A stretch of DNA of 64,000 bases from Tychonema litorale BBK16 (GTDB taxonomy: Bacteria > Cyanobacteriota > Cyanobacteriia > Cyanobacteriales > Microcoleaceae): the NCBI RefSeq assembly GCF_021648855.1, contig NZ_JAKJHX010000002.1:10005-74004 (forward strand), in the 5' to 3' direction. Below, in pieces: positions 32,833-40,419 of this stretch. Both the position numbers and the translations under genes were made by a program. How positions within the stretch are numbered: the stretch's first letter is position 1; each line of letters starts with the position of its first letter. The notes beneath the pieces are model-generated. The model saw nothing but the letters and a program-made list of their open reading frames with translations. It was not told the DNA's origin and ran no database searches.

Positions 32833-35040
32833 AAGAAAAGAACGGACTGTAACGATCGCCAAATTCAGATCCAGCGGCTTGCTCAAATAGTCAGAAGCCC
32901 CAGCTTCCAAACAGCGATCGCGATCGCCTGGCATCGCCATTGCCGTTACCGCAATCATCGGCACAGACTTCCACAGAGGATCTGCCTTAACTCGTCGCAT
33001 CAACTCAAAGCCATCCACACCCGGTAACTGAATATCCATCAAAATCAAATCTGGCAGTAACGAAGGCGACGCACTGGTAGCGGCAATGCGATCGAGCATC
33101 AGCTTCCCATCCGCAATCATCTCTACCGCATAGCCCTCCAATTCCAGCACCTCAGAAATCAACATTTGGTTCAAAGGCTGGTCTTCGACAACCAAAATCC
33201 GCTTGCTACCAATCGGTGAAGGCATCCCAGAGGCAGAGCTAAAACCGGAGTCTAGGGGAAAAGCAGCAGATATTGCCAACTCTTGACGCATCTCTGTCAA
33301 AGGTAGCCAAACGCGAAACAAACTTCCCCGATCGCAAATAGACTGAAAAGAAACAGTCCCCCCGTGCAATTCTGCCAGTCGCTTAGTCAAAGCCAAACCT
33401 AAACCAGTACCTTCGTGACGACGAGTTAGGGAAGAATCCACCTGTTGAAAAGGTCGAAATAGCAAGTGCCAGCAGTCTTCAGGAATGCCGATGCCGGAGT
33501 CTTTGACCTCAAAACAAAAATAAGGCGTACTGGCATTTATAGGTGAACAATCAGGGCGATAGTCGCCGTTAATTTCGTTGCCGTAGGCGAGACGGCCACT
33601 GAGTTTAACCTTTCCCCGTTCAGGGGTAAATTTGATGGCATTGGAAAGTAAATTAATCACAATTTGTCGGACTCGCCGTTCATCGATCAAAACTTTAGTA
33701 ATCCGATAGTCGAGTTCTAAAGACAAAGCAATGCGCTTTTTGTCCGCCCGCGGCTGAATCATTTTCAGACAGTCTGTCGCCAGTTCATGAACGCGCACGG
33801 GCTGTAAATTGAGTTCTGTTTTGCCCGCTTCAATTTTAGAAAGGTCGAGAATATCGTTGATGAGCTGCAATAAATGCTGGCCGCTTTTTTCAATCAATTC
33901 TACATACTGGATTTGCCGATTGCTCAACTGTCCGGCTGTTTGGCGCAGTAGCAAGTCAGAAAAGCCGAGAATGCTGTTGAGAGGTGTCCGCAATTCGTGG
34001 GACATTGATGCCAAAAACTCGGATTTCAACTGCGAAGAATACTCTAATTGTTGGTTAACTTGGCGCAAGTCTTCTTGTGCCTGGGCCCGCTCGATGGCTG
34101 CTCCCAGAGTCCGGCAAGCAGCTTCGAGCACATCTTGGTGTACTGCGGTTTTTAGTTGTTTGACGTTGCGAGATTCCAGCGTCAGCACGCCGATAATTGT
34201 ACCGTCGGTGGCTGCGATCGGAAAAATGCCCAATTGACCAATTCCCGGATGCCGAAATTGCGGCACTGCATTGGGATGTTTGGCATAATCCTCTACAAAC
34301 AAAGGTTGACCAGTTGCTACTACTTCCCACAACAAACCGGTGCCGTAGGGAATACCTTTGTCGAGGAGTGCTTGCATTCCAGCCGCTACGGGTTCCCCGT
34401 AACTAGCCAGGAATTGAGTGGAAATTTGGTTAGAAATCGCTGCCGCTTGGCGCTCATTTCCTTTGCCACTAATCACCTTCACATCTCCGAAGGCTGCATT
34501 CATTGCTTCTACCAGATAGCTTAGGGCAAATCGACCTATTTCTTGCAAACTTTTTGAGTTTTGCAGCCGTTCAGTTAAACCTAATAGAAATGTTAAGCGT
34601 CTGACTTCGGCGTTCAAGCTAACTTGAGAATTGTGGTGTACTGTAACGTCTCTAAATGTCAACAGCCGCCCGCCACTGTTTGTGATCGTGGCGCACACTT
34701 CCAAACAAACCGCATTGGATTGCTCGAAATAAAATGATAAACTTTGATCTTTAGGTGTTTCTAGTGCTTGCTGAAACTGTTCCGACTGCTGAAGTGACCA
34801 GTAACCCCGATCGACTATTTCGGCAAACAGCAGGTAGGACTGGGGCTTAGTTGCCAGCCATTCTGGGGCGATTCCCCAGATTTGACCCAATTTTTGATTA
34901 AACAAAACTAAGCTGTCTGACGAGTCGAACAGAGCGATCGCATTATCTACTTGGTTGAGAATCAGTTCTTGGTCTGCCCTCAACTGCTGCAAGTCTATCT
35001 CCATTTCCTCTGTGTTGGTAGCTCTTAGTTTTGTAGTCAT
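32827..35040 (-). CDS. Hybrid histidine kinase: PAS-GAF-HisKA-HATPase-REC
   Basis: A 737-aa soluble kinase. A PAS-like domain (about 20-140; ILNQVDNAIALFDSSDSLVL) is followed by a GAF domain (about 160-325). The histidine is in SMSHELRTPLNSILGF near residue 347; the ATPase domain shows INLLSNAIKFTP and GTGLGLALTKRLAELHGG; the C-terminal receiver (about 610-735) has ILMDIQLPGVDGFEL and a KP pair. The start ATG 35040 is chosen over an upstream TTG. The stop TGA is supplied by the right end of the neighbouring TnpB element, so the last residue or residues may differ from the ancestral protein; the receiver fold itself looks complete. Confidence 0.92.
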   Translation of the reverse strand: MTTKLRATNTEEMEIDLQQLRADQELILNQVDNAIALFDSSDSLVLFNQKLGQIWGIAPEWLATKPQSYLLFAEIVDRGYWSLQQSEQFQQALETPKDQSLSFYFEQSNAVCLEVCATITNSGGRLLTFRDVTVHHNSQVSLNAEVRRLTFLLGLTERLQNSKSLQEIGRFALSYLVEAMNAAFGDVKVISGKGNERQAAAISNQISTQFLASYGEPVAAGMQALLDKGIPYGTGLLWEVVATGQPLFVEDYAKHPNAVPQFRHPGIGQLGIFPIAATDGTIIGVLTLESRNVKQLKTAVHQDVLEAACRTLGAAIERAQAQEDLRQVNQQLEYSSQLKSEFLASMSHELRTPLNSILGFSDLLLRQTAGQLSNRQIQYVELIEKSGQHLLQLINDILDLSKIEAGKTELNLQPVRVHELATDCLKMIQPRADKKRIALSLELDYRITKVLIDERRVRQIVINLLSNAIKFTPERGKVKLSGRLAYGNEINGDYRPDCSPINASTPYFCFEVKDSGIGIPEDCWHLLFRPFQQVDSSLTRRHEGTGLGLALTKRLAELHGGTVSFQSICDRGSLFRVWLPLTEMRQELAISAAFPLDSGFSSASGMPSPIGSKRILVVEDQPLNQMLISEVLELEGYAVEMIADGKLMLDRIAATSASPSLLPDLILMDIQLPGVDGFELMRRVKADPLWKSVPMIAVTAMAMPGDRDRCLEAGASDYLSKPLDLNLAIVTVRSFLR

Positions 35041-35148
35041 AACTTTGTACGGATCTGGCAAGAGCTGTTTTAAAATTATTTATTTAATTTGACATAGTTT
35101 GAGGCTTTTTGGCAGTGAGGGCGATCGATCTAATTTGTGATCTCTCTG

Positions 35149-35258
35149 ATATCCAATCCGATAGCATCCGAATTATTACTAGCCGAAACTAGGACATGGG
35201 AATGCCGTGTCCCTAGAATATTATTTTCGGTAGGGACACGGCACTGCCGTGTCCTCTA
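35149..35258. repeat. Composite palindromic repeat block
   Basis: ATATCCAATCCGATAGCATC, CGAATTATTACTAGCCGAAA and two GGACACGG-type palindromes (TAGGACATGGGAATGCCGTG from 35190 and TAGGGACACGGCACTGCCGT from 35231). This is the same modular order as at 29856-29919. It fills the spacer between the hybrid kinase and the DUF1997 gene. Confidence 0.75.
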
Positions 35259-35287
35259 TCTTATTGGCGTGTCCTCTATATCTTAAC

Positions 35288-36001
35288 TTAATGTTTATGA
35301 GACTTTTTTGGAAAAGGAATACCTAAACTTTCATGAAAAACAAGTTGAGTTTTATAAGTCAAACGCCGATTAACTTGTTTGATAATCTTTTCCAAAATTC
35401 CCTCACCAGTTTTTTGAATTAAAGATTTAGACATCGATCGAATAAACTTAGGAAAAGAGACTCCCACAGCTAAATCCAGCTTCCACCCAGCAATGGTAAT
35501 TATAGGCGGCAATTGAGAGCGATCGCAACTCGACCATTTTTGGGCAAACTCATCAGCAGATAGTTCCGCCAAATTCATAGCTGAGCAAAAATTAACTTCA
35601 TATCCTGGTGGTGTATAATTCGGAACCGGAATCGTTCTAATCAAATAGCAGCCTTCACTATTAGGCGGCAGTAACTCTAAACCAATTCTGGCTTCAACGC
35701 GGTAGCCAAAAGCACCAAAACGCCCGATTAATAAATCATAGCCATTTTCTCCGAGCGGTTCAGACTTCATCGGCAAAGCACACTGACAAAACCAACTCTT
35801 GTGGTTGTTCAAATGCTCCGCCACCGTAGCAGCATCAGCATACATCTCCATGCTGTCTTCAAAATGTGCGCTAAACCAAATCAGCTCAACTTCCTCGGCT
35901 ACATCTGCACCTCCAGTTTCCGGTGGCTGCAAACTCGCATCTGGATACCAAAGTTCATCAGAAGCCTCAACGGTTGGATATTCAACGGAATCCTGCTTCA
36001 T
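35288..36001 (-). CDS. DUF1997-family conserved protein
   Basis: A 237-aa protein that matches a conserved cyanobacterial and chloroplast family known as DUF1997. The recognisable part runs from WFSAHFEDSMEMYADAATVA (about residue 43) through PLGENGYDLLIGRFGAFGYR and PPGYEVNFCSAMNL to LAVGVSFPKFIRSMSKSLIQ and GEGILEKIIKQVNRRLTYK. The fold is predicted to resemble lipid-binding START-like domains, but function is unknown. ATG 36001 has the site AGGAG 11 bases upstream; a longer frame reaches into the promoter region of the divergent gene and is not supported. Confidence 0.85.
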   Translation of the reverse strand: MKQDSVEYPTVEASDELWYPDASLQPPETGGADVAEEVELIWFSAHFEDSMEMYADAATVAEHLNNHKSWFCQCALPMKSEPLGENGYDLLIGRFGAFGYRVEARIGLELLPPNSEGCYLIRTIPVPNYTPPGYEVNFCSAMNLAELSADEFAQKWSSCDRSQLPPIITIAGWKLDLAVGVSFPKFIRSMSKSLIQKTGEGILEKIIKQVNRRLTYKTQLVFHESLGIPFPKKSHKH

Positions 36002-36131
36002 AGTTCGCTCTCCTGTTATAGACGCCAATCGATCGGGTTGGGGATGTAGCAAGGAAGGAAATTCCCTACAATTGAGAATGGATACTTGCTGGTAGCAACA
36101 AAATTTACCCTTGTTAAGGATAACTCGATTT

Positions 36132-36791
36132 ATGAAAGCATTTGTAGCCGGAGCCACAGGTCAAACAGGCCGCCGAATTGTCACAGAATTGGTAAAGCGC
36201 GGAATTCCCGTACGTGCTCTAGTCCGTAACTTAGAAACAGCTAGGCAGATTTTACCGCCGGAAGCTGAGTTAGTCACAGGAGATGTATTAAATGCGACTT
36301 CGCTAGCCGATGCGATCGGTGATAGTACGGTGTTACTGTGTGCGACGGGTGCGGCCCCTGGTTTTGACCCGACATTGCCTTACCGCGTGGATTTTGAGGG
36401 AACAAAAAATTTGGTGGATGCAGCTAAGGCTAAGGGAATTGAGCATTTTGTGCTGGTAACTTCTCTATGTGTCTCTAACTTTTTTCACCCCCTCAATTTG
36501 TTTTGGCTAATTTTGGTTTGGAAAAAGCAAGCTGAGGATTATTTACAAAAAAGTGGTTTAACTTATACTATTGTCCGGCCGGGTGGTCTCAAAAATGAGG
36601 ATAATTCTCATGCGATCGTCATGGAGTCAGCGGATAAGTTATCAGATGGTAGCATTCCTCGTACTAAGGTAGCTGAAGTTTGTGTGGAAGCACTCTTTGA
36701 GCCGGCTTCTCGCAATAAGTTAGTGGAGATTGTGGCGAAGTCGGAAGCCTCGGTAAAAAGTTTCGAGCAGTTGTTTGCTAGTGTGATTTGA
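36132..36791 (+). CDS. NAD(P)-binding protein of the atypical SDR (NmrA/Ycf39-like) group
   Basis: A 219-aa protein with the dinucleotide loop FVAGATGQTGRRIVTELVKR at residues 5-24, ALVRNLETAR (phosphate contact) and DVLNATSLADA. LLCATGA is the typical strand 4. The catalytic YxxxK of classical SDRs is replaced by WKKQAEDYLQKSGLTYTIVR, as in the atypical a5 group, which includes Tic62 and Ycf39-like proteins. It may act as a redox-sensing or chaperone-like protein. ATG 36132 is the start; the frame upstream uses a TTG. The spacer to the DUF1997 gene, about 130 bp, should carry both promoters. Confidence 0.9.
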   Translation: MKAFVAGATGQTGRRIVTELVKRGIPVRALVRNLETARQILPPEAELVTGDVLNATSLADAIGDSTVLLCATGAAPGFDPTLPYRVDFEGTKNLVDAAKAKGIEHFVLVTSLCVSNFFHPLNLFWLILVWKKQAEDYLQKSGLTYTIVRPGGLKNEDNSHAIVMESADKLSDGSIPRTKVAEVCVEALFEPASRNKLVEIVAKSEASVKSFEQLFASVI

Positions 36792-36820
36792 TTGAATTAA
36801 GTCTGCTCTACTCGTTACCA

Positions 36821-36977
36821 GGCAGAGCCTGGTAACAATTCAAATGTATCCAGAACTAATGTATTGTGGAACAGGCATCTTGCCTGTTGCAAGCTGAGAA
36901 GTGGCAGAGCCTGGGAACCAGTTCAAATGTATCCAGAATTAATGTATTGTGGAACAGGCATCTTGCCTGTTGCAAGC
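36821..36977. repeat. Two tandem ~75-bp direct repeats, 82-bp period
   Basis: GGCAGAGCCTGGTAACAATT and onward (36821-36894) is repeated with four or five differences at 36903-36977. Each unit ends with AACAGGCATCTTGCCTGTTG, a palindrome. A third partial copy of the end (TAATGTATTGTGGAACAGGC) lies at 41945-41978 behind the SGNH gene. Confidence 0.88.
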
Positions 36978-37008
36978 CCGCCTAGAATCTAAAATCGATT
37001 GATTTTGC

Positions 37009-38289
37009 ATGAAAACTCTCAAGTGGCCAGCTTGGTTTCCCTATCCGATTTCCTGGTTACGGGGATTTGTCCTCGCTCAGAGTTTTAGTTTCGTAGTAAA
37101 CAAAGGTATTCCTCTTGTCAATGATGACATGGGCTTTCTGACTTTACTGCTAACCGCTTGGCTAATTCAGTTACCTTTGTTTTTTGTTGCTCACTTTTTC
37201 GCCGCCACAATCTTAAATCCCTTACTCACGGTTTTTGGCAGGTTTCGCCAACGCAAGTTCCAGCGCCGAAAAACTGGCATGAGATCGCACTTCCGGGAAG
37301 GTTTGAACGCTGTAGTAGTCTTGTTTCTGGCATTTAGTCTGTCGCTATTGGTGCAAATTGCGCTTTTTTATTGGCCAGCGCGGGCGATCGATCCAGTGCA
37401 ACTATTCACAGGAATCTCTACTCTAACAAAAGTTGCGATCGCAGGTGAATTCGATTTTTGGCTCATCAAATTAGCAGCAGCCTTATCAAGTTTAACCCTA
37501 TTAGCAGCGCCACTATATCAACACGATTTCCGAGTGCGCCGAATGCGGGTTGCTCAAAAATTGACCGAAATTGCTGAAATGGAGCTCACTTTGCTAGAAG
37601 CGAAGAAACTCCAGCGTCGAAAAATGAATTTGCTGAGACAGTCAGAAATTCAAATCTTCGGATTTTTAATTTTAATTGGTATTTTGATTGGTGGCGCTGT
37701 TTTTGTAGCTGTCAATTTGCGGGGAAATCTACAATTTTTACAGCCAGCAAGTGAAGTCAGAAAGAAGCCACCTTTGGCGATGAAAGCCGGTGATCCTTAC
37801 ATTCGGGCGCTGATGCGAACTATTTCTGCTAGCGAATCGAATGTTTCTCGACCTTATCATGTTGTTTATGGTGGCAAATACATATTAGATTTGAGTCGCC
37901 ATCCTGACTGGTGCGTGAAAATCGTGAATGGCCCTAATCAAGGCAAATGTACTACGGCGGCGGGTAGGTATCAATTTTTGAGTTCGACTTGGAAGGAGAA
38001 AGCTGAGCGCTATCACCCGAAACCTGTTAATTTTATGATGTGGAAAGATTACAGTTTTGAGCCAGAATATCAGGATGCTGTGGTTTATGCTTGGTTGAGC
38101 GATCGCAAATTTTGGAAAGCTGATATTTCACAAATGTTGCGAGATGACAAATTAACTGAAGTTTTGCGGATGTTGTCGGGAACTTGGACGAGTTTGGGAT
38201 ATGGTATTGAAACCAATTCTCTGAGTTCTAGTTTGCCGAGAGTTTACAAAAAAATGCTCGAAGAAGAGTTGAAAAATGCTAGTTCTTAG
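37009..38289 (+). CDS. Membrane-anchored lambda-type lysozyme (GH104-like)
   Basis: A 426-aa protein with an N-terminal membrane part and a C-terminal hydrolase. Four or five hydrophobic segments occur in residues 10-170, and one more at about 212-237. The C-terminal region from about 262 matches phage lambda endolysin R: a catalytic glutamate at E276 in RTISASESN, YHVVYGGKYILDLSRHPDW, then KCTTAAGRYQFLSSTWKEKA and FEPEYQDAVVYAWL, and LSGTWTSLGYG. The family cleaves peptidoglycan glycan strands by transglycosylation. The fusion to a membrane domain suggests local wall remodelling, not a phage lysis role; no phage genes are near. Confidence 0.82.
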   Translation: MKTLKWPAWFPYPISWLRGFVLAQSFSFVVNKGIPLVNDDMGFLTLLLTAWLIQLPLFFVAHFFAATILNPLLTVFGRFRQRKFQRRKTGMRSHFREGLNAVVVLFLAFSLSLLVQIALFYWPARAIDPVQLFTGISTLTKVAIAGEFDFWLIKLAAALSSLTLLAAPLYQHDFRVRRMRVAQKLTEIAEMELTLLEAKKLQRRKMNLLRQSEIQIFGFLILIGILIGGAVFVAVNLRGNLQFLQPASEVRKKPPLAMKAGDPYIRALMRTISASESNVSRPYHVVYGGKYILDLSRHPDWCVKIVNGPNQGKCTTAAGRYQFLSSTWKEKAERYHPKPVNFMMWKDYSFEPEYQDAVVYAWLSDRKFWKADISQMLRDDKLTEVLRMLSGTWTSLGYGIETNSLSSSLPRVYKKMLEEELKNASS

Positions 38290-38361
38290 TTTGTTAACAG
38301 TTAGCAGTTATTTACTATTCGTTATGCGTTATATCAATTCCGGGTGCGCCGGAATGATATA

Positions 38362-38426
38362 GAGGAGACGGCACTGCCGTGTCCCTACCGCGATAAATTG
38401 TAGGGACACGGCACTGCCGTCTCCTC
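38362..38426. repeat. Perfect 27-bp inverted repeat of two palindromes
   Basis: GAGGAGACGGCACTGCCGTG (continuing to 38388) is exactly complementary to 38400-38426; the loop is 11 bases. Each arm is itself a palindrome, so it can form one long hairpin or two short ones. The AATTCCGG module lies just before it (38335-38352). Confidence 0.85.
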
Positions 38427-38462
38427 CGTCTTCTCTATTTTTAGATTAGCATTTATCTGGCA

Positions 38463-38756
38463 TTACAAAAACTTGATGCAGCCGTCCTTGATTTCAATTT
38501 TAGCACCATCTTTGATTTCAACTTTGCCACAAGGTGTTTCAATAATGCCGACTTTGCCGGTTCCCTGTACAGTAGAGGCAGAAGTGGTACTGGCATTGAA
38601 AGTTACTTCTTTGGTGTTACCATCCATCTCTACTTTCATGACGTACTTTTTCGAGTCTTTGTTATAGTATTGGATGTACACACTACCAAAAACACTGGTT
38701 GGCAAGAACAGAGTTGATAGAACAATAGCCGATCCAAGGATAAGGGATTTTTTCAT
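38463..38756 (-). CDS. Small exported protein of unknown function
   Basis: A 97-aa protein with a clear Sec signal peptide (MKKSLILGSAIVLSTLFLPT, then SVFG, cleavage near residue 24). The mature part is short, rich in beta-prone residues and has an internal near-repeat, CGKVEIKDGAKIEIKDGCIK, with two cysteines about 15 apart that could form a disulfide. ATG 38756 is the start; an upstream extension does not look like coding sequence. I know no family for it. It is probably periplasmic or secreted. Confidence 0.68.
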   Translation of the reverse strand: MKKSLILGSAIVLSTLFLPTSVFGSVYIQYYNKDSKKYVMKVEMDGNTKEVTFNASTTSASTVQGTGKVGIIETPCGKVEIKDGAKIEIKDGCIKFL

Positions 38757-38931
38757 CTGGGTAACAGAGTCTAAATGGACATTGATTGGTGTCGATCGCT
38801 TGAATTGACCCAACAAGTGAGGACTTATTTATATTAAAACTTATCAAGCACAAAGTGTCTAGAGGCTATTTACCAAAACTCTCAAACATTTTCCCGATCG
38901 CGTACAATATCGAATTAAATATCCTTAAAAT

Positions 38932-39631
38932 ATGAAAAACTCTCAATCTCAGTCTTTTTCCGCTGATTGTGGTCGCTACTATTGTGTCGTCGCTGCTCTT
39001 TATTGCGATTCCGGCTATTTTTATTTTCGGCGATTCAGTCTCGCCTCTGCGCTGGATTTTGCCTGTGGTAATCGTGGCTTGGTCGATCGCAATGGCGATG
39101 TTTCGATCGCCCGCAGTGTCGCTGTTGGGCAAATATGCCAGTCAAACGCAGTTGCCCCAAGCCATGAGTTTATTGGTGCTTGTAGGGGGATTGGTTGGGG
39201 CAACAAGGCCTGTTGCCGGAGATTTTATTCTGAGTTTGGGGCCTGGTTTTACTTTCGCTATTGGTTCGTTTGTATTGTTGGGTGCGGTGGCTTTTTTGCG
39301 ATCGGTTAATCCTGATGCTGTGGTGTCGGAATTGCCACCGGATACTGCAATTTCCGAGCAAGTTGCGATCGCACCGCTGGCATTAATTGCACTAACGGGA
39401 ATGTCTGTTGCTTGGGGAAGTCGGGCGATGGGAGAACGGATTTTGCCCCATGTTTTCCAAACTCATATCATCGGTGTTGATCCTAAATTGTTAATGGCTG
39501 GATTTACCTTAGCTTTGGCTATTACTTCTTTACTGGCTGGGCTGATTGTGGGGGCGATCGCCTTTTTGGTTGCTGCTGTTTGTGTCATCGCGGGCGATCG
39601 GCTGAAACAGACGCGATCTGTAACAAATTAA
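38932..39631 (+). pseudogene. Truncated MFS transporter
   Basis: The frame from about 38940 to 39631 encodes half of a major-facilitator protein: FIFGDSVSPLRWILPVVIVA, MAMFRSPAVSLLGKYASQTQ, LVGGLVGATRPVAGDFILSL and FTFAIGSFVLLGAVAFLR belong to the internal helices of one MFS group. The first two helices are missing, as is part of the C-terminal half. The only ATG (38932) is in a different frame; deleting one A from the run GAAAAAC would put it in frame. The visible coding start is GTG 38969. Probably non-functional. Confidence 0.75.
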
Positions 39632-39786
39632 TAAGACTTGTTATGTAGTTTATATTGATCCCTGGCTATCGTGAATAATTATTGCATCGTTTCATCTCTA
39701 TTGCCATTCTGAGTAATAATAGGAATATCGAGCAATCGCTGAGAAATTTCACCAGGGCAACCTAGGAATTAATTGAGGATACTACT

Positions 39787-39981
39787 ATGTTTTGCTTGAC
39801 ATCAGAAGACAGAAATTTAGAGCTAATCGAAGCCGGAAATAGCGGATTAAGAGGTTCTGGAGCATCCGCTGCGAATAGGAATCTTGTCAGAAAACGAGTT
39901 TATAAAGATGAAGCCTTGGTGGCTGCAACATTGAGAGGATTACCACAGCTTTTGTCATCGCTGGAAAGCTTTCGCGAGTAA
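39787..39981 (+). CDS. Small protein of unknown function
   Basis: A 64-aa frame with a plausible ribosome-binding site (GAGG, 8 bases before ATG 39787). The protein is charged (MFCLTSEDRNLELIEAGNSG...ALVAATLRGLPQLLSSLESF) with no membrane segment; the last ~25 residues may form an amphipathic helix. I do not recognise it. It sits alone between the MFS remnant and a convergent gene. The call rests on the start site and codon use only. Confidence 0.42.
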   Translation: MFCLTSEDRNLELIEAGNSGLRGSGASAANRNLVRKRVYKDEALVAATLRGLPQLLSSLESFRE

Positions 39982-40006
39982 TGATCGGCGATTGAAGTGA
40001 CCTAAA

Positions 40007-40351
40007 TTACTTCCAAACACCCGAAAATATATTTCTAACTGCGATCGCAATTCGATTCAAGTCTTCTTTCAGCAGTGGTGGCCAAGAAACTCCTCTGCGA
40101 AGTCCGGCTTCAAATTGCTGCAAACTCTCTACCGACAGTAAATGGAGTGCTGAGATTAATTGTCGATCGAGCATTGGAGATTCTTGCAACCCCTCAAACA
40201 ATATTTTTAAAGCCAATAAAATCGCCGTCACCTGTCCGGGGATAGGTGACAGACCTTGTTGGAGACGCATCAAAAAAGCGTCAGGATTTTTCTTGGTTTC
40301 CAGGGCGCTTCCCTGGTCTATCAGAAAACTACGGGCGGTTTTGTAATCCAT
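40007..40351 (-). CDS. Conserved cyanobacterial protein of unknown function
   Basis: A 114-aa soluble helical protein (MDYKTARSFLIDQGSALETK, PIPGQVTAILLALKILFEGL, LLKEDLNRIAIAVRNIF). Similar proteins are common in cyanobacteria; I recall some being labelled dethiobiotin synthetase, but it has no P-loop, so that name should not be used. Length and frame look normal. Function is unknown. Confidence 0.75.
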   Translation of the reverse strand: MDYKTARSFLIDQGSALETKKNPDAFLMRLQQGLSPIPGQVTAILLALKILFEGLQESPMLDRQLISALHLLSVESLQQFEAGLRRGVSWPPLLKEDLNRIAIAVRNIFSGVWK

Positions 40352-40419
40352 TTGATCTGCGATCGAACTTTAATCATTATATCATTATTTGTTAATGTCA
40401 ATCCATTTTAGATTGAACA

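Noticed and set aside
40007..40351. Dethiobiotin synthetase
   Set aside because: A name I recall for similar proteins, but there is no P-loop and the size is about half of a true BioD.
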